A stretch of 64,000 nucleotides of DNA from contig CAMQGK010000154.1 in assembly GCA_947000775.1 (NCBI GenBank), positions 1,137,501 through 1,201,500 on the forward strand. Reading direction: 5' to 3'. The notes beneath the pieces were generated by a model. The model had not been told where the DNA came from. It did no database searches and saw only the letters and a list, made by a program, of their open reading frames with translations. Positions 44,401-53,400 of the stretch are shown here, one piece after another (the first letter of the stretch is position 1; each line of letters begins with the position of its first letter). The DNA is from Pterois miles (lineage: Eukaryota; Chordata; Actinopteri; Perciformes; Scorpaenidae). Position numbers and translations under genes: made by a program.

Positions 44401-47400
44401 GGAGTCCCTATGGGCTGGAGGAGGATGAGCGAGTGCTCCTATAAAAGTAGGTTTTAACTTGATACAGGGACATACGATGGGTGGAAATCCAACACACATT
44501 TAACCTGCTGCAGTCTGTTTGGTTCTCTTAACCATCGTTACTAAAGCTGATCTTGTTCTCAGTGACCGAACCAGAAACAGAAAGAATGATCAAACTTCGA
44601 GCTGCGAACGAAGCTCTCTTCACCGGCAGGAAACATTCAGCCAAACCGGCCTGGAGGTGAGTCAGGTTTCCCTCCTGTGTTACCTGACCAGCAGAGCAGC
44701 TTCCCTTCAGTCAGGTAGAGCTGCGAGACGCTTAACAGGCTCAGTTCACTGTTTTGAGTCCAAAATAGGTCACCTACATAATTCCTGCCGACAAACAAAT
44801 GAGTTAATTAAGTCCCCCTCCAGCCAGTTAACTTTCTGTTTTTTAGTTGATATGAAATAAGACGGTAAATATAAAACATTACTCAACATTTACTCCAACG
44901 GATTCATCAGTTACAGAAACTAACCAGAGGACTGATCTCCCTCCAGATATCAGAGGAAGATGGAGACTCAGCAGGAATCTGTCTGACCGTCCTCTCGTCT
45001 TCGTCTCCTCTTTCTCTCCTCTCTTCTATAAGGCATAGTGACTCAAAATGTGCTCTACCAAACAGTGGAGCAGAACATTAAGAAAGGAGAACCATGATTT
45101 ATGTACTGTATTTTTCGCACTATAAGGCGCACTATCACTGAACGTGTCTGTTTTCATACATCAGGCGCTCTGGTCTGGTGATAGTGGAGTAACTGGCCCG
45201 GCGTTGCCTCCCTGTCTCGATGAATGTGTGTTGGCCTTCTGTCATCCAACGCTCCCACGCAGCTCTCAGTTTAACTCTGAACGACCTGTCGACACCGATA
45301 TCTAGCGGTTGGAGTTCTTTAGTTCATCCACCCGGAATGACGGCGAGCTCCGAAGTAGTTTTCTCCACTTTAGTTTTGACAGTGTCGGCGAGTACCGTAA
45401 TGCTCCGACAATCCATCCAGCGGTGCGGCTTCGTAGCTACCAAAGTCGTAATAGAACATTCGATTTTTGAGAAAATTAAAGGATTTTAAGTGCGCCTTAT
45501 AGTGCAGAAAGTACGGTACTTACAGTCTCTAGTCAGGAATCCAACCTTCATGTGGCTTCTTTCAGAGCCATCCTGTACGAGCTGGGTCTGCAGGGGAAGC
45601 TGACCACCGATCAGTTGGCAAAGAAGTGGGACAACCTGAAGAGGAGATATAAGGTAGGTCAAGCCACCTCCAGCCCCACAGACCACTTATCCACGACTCT
45701 TAGGGACGTCTATGTTTAGGGGACACTGTCATTAAGACACAGCTAGCAGGGCCGGTTAACTTAACAGTATGTGACCAAATCTTGCTGCCATCTCTTTTTA
45801 AATATGTTACATCTTTTTGTTATGCTGCACAAATTAAAACAGTGAATGACTGGATGGTGTAGTGATGTCACTGAGTTGTGGATGACAGGAGGATAAGGTC
45901 CCTCCTGTGGATGATCTGTAGAGCTTTCTCTCTCTAACAGGAGCTGAAGTTTCCCGCTCGGGGTGTGGAGACCAACCCGAGCTCTTGGCCCTGGTTCTAC
46001 CGGATGAACGATGCCATGGAAGGGCGATTTGCCGGGGCGGCGCCCATCCTCACGCCTATCGTGGAGGATGAAGACGAGGACTGTGAGCCACTGTCGCCGA
46101 CGCCCAAGAAACGAGCTCGTCGCAGCAGAGGGGGGATGACCGAGTTCCTGACTGAGTCGGAGATGGACCTGCTAGTTGATAATGAAGACAAAAACGGATC
46201 CACGGCTCTCGGAGATCTACAGCGGATGGCCGAGTTCACTTATAAATGTGAGAAATGCTGGAAGACTTTTTCCGCTTTAATGCTTTGCTCTGAATGCATT
46301 TTGAGTCACTATATCTGACAGGGGTTGAAGAGAAAACTATTCACCTATTTTTTTTTTTTTTTAATTTCTAAATCGATGTTTTAGCACCAGAATCATTTAT
46401 CTGCTTCATCTGAGTCTGTGTGGAGGGAGAAGGAAGTTAGGGCTTTTATTGTGGTAGTCTGAGTAACGTGACGTCATATCCGTTCGGTATCCGTCAACCA
46501 GAACAAACCTCAGAAAGTATTAAAGGATGGAGGGTGGGCGTGGATCCGACCTCCACCCTCCATGTTAAATCCAGCCTGGTAAACACTACACATCCAGTAA
46601 AGGAGGGAAACACTTTGGAAAAGCAGAGCTAGACATCACGGCTAAAGCTGCACGCTAACTCCGTCACGGACGGGAAACGTCATCGTACGGCGGTAACGTG
46701 CGGTCCGGCCGGCCGTCGCTCTCGTCTCCGTGGTCCGACGGGCCGACGCTACGACTGTAGAGCTCCATATACTGACATTTATGTTAAATGCATTCAGACG
46801 GCCCCGATGGAGCTGACCATGGATGGATAAAGAGAACGGAGCTGACGGAGAGCTACAGACCACCTTGGAGGAGTTAGAGGAAGTAGACACCTGGGACTAC
46901 GGCCGCTTTTCAAAATAAGGTGTTAACAAAGGGAACTGGATCTACAGAATCCATCTATGGAAATCAGACTGATGGATTATATTCAGCAGAGTATAAAACA
47001 TTACATGACCCTGATAAATTAAAAAGAAAATCCCACTAATCTGTGAGGGAAACGTCTTTATTCTTTGATAAAAACTGTAATCAATAATTCCTGACAGTGA
47101 TCCTGATAGATTTGACTTCAGGACGTCTCTGACTACAGACCTGCTGAAAATCAGACATTTCACTGGATTCATTCAGAGGTTTTACAAAGTAAAAGTTCTG
47201 AGAAATGAATGATTCAACTTTTCCCTCCATGGTCTAGTGGTAAAAAAAAAAGTCATCAACAATCACAATAAATCACAATACTTTGTAGTATTGAATCTCA
47301 ATACGTATTGAATTGGCACCTAAGTTTGGTGATAGTATAGAGTCTGGAGATAGGTGTATCCAGCCCTTCTGTCTTATTTAAAAATGTGCTGAACTTAACC

Positions 47401-50400
47401 TGACTGATCCTCTTTACCACTCAGTTTAGGTACATTATGCTAAAAAAAAAACCTCCACTAGATGTTGCTGTATCTCTATATAACCTTTCAGTCCGCCTCC
47501 TTACAGGAAGTTAATAAGAAAAAAGTCACTCCAGACTTGAGGCTGAAGAGTTTACAAGCAAAGAGACAAAACTGGTGCTTAAAATTGTACTTTGAGATAA
47601 AAATGTGCTGGATGTTCTCAGTGGCTGCTGAAATCATTCATGGTGAAGTGATGAGATGTTCATCTGTTAGCAAACTCTAAAATCAGACCTGTAATTGAGT
47701 TTTTGGCCTTTGACCTTCATTCCAGTGACAGAAGAAGACACCAGGCGACTAATCGAGTTACGAGCTGCTAATGAGTCTCTGTTTACGGGGAGGAGGAACA
47801 CTGCCAAGCCGGCCTGGAGGTAAAGGAGCACTAAAGACCGTCTGTTTAAAGGGCGGGTCCACCTGTGCTCTGCTCTGATGTTTTCAAATGGAAACGTCCA
47901 CTCAGCTGCTAGCAGAAAGCAGTGGCGTGCTGTATGTAACCACAGGAAGCTAATCAATAATGTTATCAATGATGTGAACACTAGCTAGAGTCAGGAGCTG
48001 AGTTTGGAAATAACTGAGAGGGTTAGCTCAGATTATTTGAGGTGGGACTGTATGATATACTCCTGTGTTTTGAGAGGTAAAATGACTGTTTTAATGGAGG
48101 GAGTCGGGTGCCTGGTGTGATATAATCACCATCCAGCTGTAAATAGAGAAACACGGTGAATAATCCTGTTTTTATGTCATTGATTAGTTTTTTTTGTCCT
48201 CAGGGGGATAGTGAAGGAGATGGGTCTGACGGGGAAGATAACACCTGACCAGGTTGCTAAGAAGTGGGACAACCTGAAGACCAAATTCAAGGTGATGACG
48301 ACTGACAGTCGTACCTGTACACGAGCTGTTAGTCTGTACAGGAAGGTTGGCAGTATTTATTTATTCTCAGTGAAAAATCTTGTGTCCTGTTTGCACAAAT
48401 GGAAGATTAGAGCTGCAATGATTAGTTGATTAATACATGAGTTTTGGTCATTTTTCAAGATCAAAAATTTGTTGGTTCCCAGTTCTCAGATGTGTGAATT
48501 TGGTCTTCAGTTATGTTAAACTGAATATCTGACAAAACAGATATTGTGGTGGGCATTTTTAACTATTTTTCTAATGTTTTATATAATGTTTAAGTTGATT
48601 AATCAAGGCTAATAATATGAACATACTGTACAGCAAAAATAATCTTTTGTTGCAGCCTTGAGTTTAATCTTGAACTGAAGTCAAAGGCTGCAGTAGTAAG
48701 TATAAAACAGACCCATAGTATAGACTAGGGGGGTCAGACTGATCCTGGACCACATCAGCATTACGGTTGTAATTGTGAGACTATATAAATATATCTACTC
48801 TTGATCATATTACAAAACTGCCTCTGCATTTGATTATTATCAGTTTCAGTAATAATTATTTAATAACTAGCTCTGAAAGCAGAAGTCCGGGAAAAATAAC
48901 TGCAAGCAGGAATATTGATCAATTTATTTAAAAATGAGTTCAGTAACTAAAACACATGCTTGTTCATCAATATATCTGCAGCACGTGGACACAAAAATAC
49001 TGTATGTGGACACACGCTCACATTTCTGTTATTATAACATAAATCCATGAATTTATGAGATTCAGAAACCCTCATCATTACTCATCTATCAGAGATCAAA
49101 ATATCTCTCTAGTGAATAATAAAGGTCTTTTTTTACCATCACATTTATTCCATTAGCTTAGTGTAACTTTGTGGTGGGAGTTGAGAGGGGCAGAACTCTA
49201 GTCCAACAGATCAATGAGCTCTGATCTAACGTTCAGTCTGTGGCGTATAAACTGTTATTGATCAGCAGCTGATCAGCTGAGATCATGTGGTAGATGACAG
49301 TGGTGTGACAGTGTTTTACTGCCTCGTAGTAAAGAAGACATACCGGCTGGTCTCCATCAACCACTAACATGGATCCTCTTTCTGTCCTTCCCTCTGCTAC
49401 AACTTTGCTTTTCTGGGACATTTTGGTTCTGTTCAGATTATTTTATGACTCCATCGCTCGGTTAGAGCGCCGCTGCTGGAAACCGCTGATACTGAGACGC
49501 TTCAGTGAGCATGTAACAACATAGAGATGCATTGTGGGACATGTAGTTTGAGGACACTGTTCTTCTGTAAAGCAGCATAGAATGTTATGATAAGCATCAT
49601 ATATCATAATATATTCTTTACGAGGCCTCGCGGGCCACATGAGATGAGGTGCCTAGCCTAATTTGGCTTGCGGGTCTTGAGTTTGACACGTGGTATAGAT
49701 AACCTTAAAGGTGCGTTGTGTAGGATCTCACAGCATCTAGTGGTGAGTTTGTAGATTGCAAAGCTGAAAGGTCCTCAGGCTACTTAGTGTAGTTTACTGA
49801 AACGAGTCATGGCTGCTAGAGATGGAGACAGGAAGTGAATGTGCAGCTGTCGCTGAAACAGCTGTACTGTATTTAACAGTCAATAATATTCAATGAATAG
49901 CAAAGGTGTCCGATAATGACTTTATATTCATGTATTAAATATACAAATGTCAATCAGATGGTAATCTGCTAGAGAAACAAACAAATATTGATGATGTAGT
50001 GATCATCTTGAATTGGACATATGTGATCACTTAAAGGTTTTCTAATTAAATACAGAAATGACCCTTAAACGTGCTGCTACCAGCTCCTCCTCTGTAAACA
50101 CTGTGTGTGTGCAGGACCTGAAGTTCCCTCCTCGGGGGATGGAGGGCCAGACTAACCCGGCCTCCTGGCCCTGGTTCCAGCTCATGAGTGACGCTCTGGA
50201 AGGACGGCTGGCGGGAAAAGCTCCCAGAGTGACGCCCGTCTGGAGCAGCGAGGAGGACGGCGTCTTCGGCTCGTCTCCACCTCCCGACAGAGACTGTTTG
50301 ATGGCGGAGAGGAGCAGCGTGTCGGAGCTGGAGGGCATGGTGGGGGGCGACACCGCCGAGGCTGATGGGAACGTAACCTACATTGACGCCAGTGGAGAGG

Positions 50401-53400
50401 AGTGTTCGACGCCCTCAGACCTCTCCTATAAAAGTAAGATGGCTTCTTCTTTATTAGCAAAAATGTCTCTGATACCGAAGAGTTTATTGTGTTTTATTTG
50501 AGTGTATGTACAGCGTAATGTTCAAGAGCTTTCATAGTGTTTAGTGTGTTATATTCTGTTTTATGGATATTTATATTTAGTCTTTAACACAGGCGTCCCA
50601 GGCTGTAGCAGGTTCAGTCTTTGAGCTAGAGGAGGTGAAGGAGGTTAAACAACACTCCAAACTAAACCAGCATCAAGCTGACATTTAGCAGCTGTATGTT
50701 GTTTCTGAGCCTCTCTCCATGTTTGTTTCTGTCGGCCACAGTGACCGACCAGGACACCAGGAGGATGATTAAACTGAGAGCTGCTAACGAGTCGTTGTTC
50801 ACTGGGAGGAGAAACGCTGCCAAAGCTGCCTGGAAGTAAGAGGCTGTCTGTCATATGGTGAATACCCACCTGTTAGGGGGGAGGGGCAGATCAAATTCAG
50901 GGCTGGGTTCATTCACAGTTTGGGGTCAATGTTTCCGGTTCGGTACATTTATGGTACATCAAGGAGGCTAATTTCAGCTTGAACATGCATTTCATTTATT
51001 TGTCAGAATAAGTCGACACTGTTTGTCGTCACAACAGCAGACCACTGGACTTCTGATCCAACAGAAACTACCACTGAGTTGCTAAGAAGAATTAATAAAT
51101 AAAAACTAATTATAGACTCGGGAGCATCAGGTCAGCAGCTCTAGAGCTTTTGAAACTACAGTAACAAACTAGACAGCACCATATGAGGACAATCTGCCAT
51201 GAGTGACAACACTGATCAATACGAGATGATGATGATGATATAACTAATGAGAGCCGACTGCCAGCTTTAGTTTCAGCTGGTGTAGTCAACGATACGCTGC
51301 TCCTAAACTTTATGTAGATAATTAATTATTATTATTTATTATTAATAACAGGAGGCTCCGTAGTCTGGACCCCTCAGTAACAGATCATCACTGCTTTCAC
51401 CATAAACTCATCAGTGCTGAGTGGAGCGAACCGACGTCATTCACAGCTCCGCTGAAGAACTACACCCTGTTTAGCTTTCACTGTTAGCTGCTGAGCTAAC
51501 TACTGCTACTGCTACACAACATGGTGGAGGTTCTCCTCCTCCTCCTCCTCCTCTCCTCCTCCTCCTCACCTCCTCGCCCCTCTATCTCCTCCTCTCCCCA
51601 CTCTATTTCCTCGCTCTACCTCCCCCTCTCTCTCCTCCCCCTCTCTCCCCTCTATCCTCCCTCTCCTCCTATCTCTTCCTCTCCTCCCTCTGTCTCCTCT
51701 CATAGTGGAGGTGGTTGAGAGACATACACAGTAAAATCTGGCAATCACAATGCAGGAACTCAGCTTCAGTTCCACTGCTCATGTGTTAAACCTATGTCCT
51801 CCCTGTCCTCCCCTGTCCTCCCCTGTCCTCCCCTGTCCTCCCTGTCCTCCCCTATCCTCCCTGTCCTCCCCTGTCCTTCCCTGTCCTCCCCTATCCTCCC
51901 TGTCCTCCCCTGTCCTTCCCTGTCCTCCCCTGTCCTCCCTCGTCCTGTCCCCCTATCCTCCCTGTCCTCCCCTGTCCTCCCTGTCCTCCCCTGTCCTCCC
52001 TGTCCTCCCCTATCCTCCCCTGTCCTCCCTGTCCTCCCTGTCCTCCCCTGTCCTCCCTGTCCTCCCTGTCCTCCCTGTCCTCCCCTATCCTCCCTGTTCT
52101 CCCCTATCCTCCCCTATCCTCCCTGTCCTTCCCTGTCCTCCCCTGTCCTCCCCTATCCTCCCTGTCCTCCCCTGTCCTCCCCTGTCCTCCCCTGTCCTCC
52201 CTGTCCTCCCTGTTCTCCCCTATCCTCCCCTATCCTCCCTGTCCTCCCCTGTCCTCCCCTATCCTCCCCTGTCCTCCCCTGTCCTCCCCTGTCCTCCCTG
52301 TCCTCCCCTGTCCTCCCCTATCCTCCCCTATCCTCCCCTATCCTCCCTGTCCTCCCTGTCCTCCCCTGTCCTCCCCTATCCTCCCTGTCCTCCCCTGTCC
52401 CCCTGTCCTCCCTGTTCTCCCCTCTCCCCTATCCTCCCCTATCCTCCCTGTCCTCCCCTGTCCTCCCCTGTCCTCCCCCCCTGTCCTCCCCTGTCCTCCC
52501 CTATCCTCCCTGTCCTCCCTGTTCTCCCCTTCCTCCCCTATCCTCCCTGTCCTCCCCTGTCCTCCCCTGTCCTCCCCTATCCTCCCTGTCCTCCCTATCC
52601 TCCCTGTCCTCCCCTGTCCTCCCCTATCCTCCCCTGTCCTCCCCTGTCCTCCCCTATCCTCCCTATCCTCCCTGTCCTCCCCTGTCCTCCCTATCCTCCC
52701 TGTCCTCCCCTGTCCTCCCTGTCTTCCCCTATCCTCCCCTGTCCTCCCTGTTCTCCCCTATCCTCCCTGTCCTCCCCTATCCTCCCTGTCCTCCCTGTCC
52801 TCCCCTATCCTCCCTGTCCTCCCTATCCTCCCCTGTCCTCCCTGTCCTCCCTATCCTCCCCTGTCCTCCCTATCCTCCCCTGTCCTCCCTGTCCTCCCCT
52901 ATCCTCCCTGTCCTCCCTATCCTCCCCTGTCCTCCCTGTCCTCCCCTGTCCTCCCCGTCCTCCCCTGTCCTCCCTGTCTTCCCCTATCCTCCCTATCCTC
53001 CCCTGTCCTCCCTGTCCTCCCCTGTCCTCCCTGTCCTCCCCTGTCCCCCCTATCCTCCCTGTCCTCCCTATCCTCCCCTATCCTCCCTGTCCTCCCTATC
53101 CTCCCCTGTCCTCCCCTGTCCTCCCTATCCTCCCTATCCTCCCCTATCCTCCCCGTCCTCCCCTGTTCTCCCCTATCCTCCCCGTTCTCCCCTATCCTCC
53201 CCTGTCCTCCCTATCCTCCCCGTTCTCCCCTATCCTCCCCTGTCCTCCCCTGTCCTCCCTATCCTCCCTATCCTCCCCTATCCTCCCCGTCCTCCCTGTT
53301 CTCCCCTATCCTCCCCTGTCCTCCCTATCCTCCCTATCCTCCCCTGTCCTCCCTATCCTCCCCTATCCTCCCCTGTCCTCCCTGTCCTCCCCTGTCCTCC

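Larger units (their letters stand above)
42604..44446 (+). other. Gene B cassette 1 (exons 2-4)
   Basis: Encodes EEDVKRLIEFRASNEALFTG, GLGLEGKLTADQIAKKWDNL and VESWPWFHIMDEAMHGRL. It is the most diverged cassette: the exon junction codes for Ser (AWS) where the others have Arg or Lys, and the segment before the Trp pair is longer. The linker carries an EFLIKTEMED acidic stretch and ends CSYK. Confidence 0.8.
47726..50433 (+). other. Gene B cassette 3 (exons 8-10)
   Basis: Encodes EEDTRRLIELRAANESLFTG, EMGLTGKITPDQVAKKWDNL and ASWPWFQLMSDALEGRLAG. The linker is acidic and ends DLSYK at a GTAAGA donor. The intron between the 88-nt exon and the linker exon holds an hAT-like element. Confidence 0.82.
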
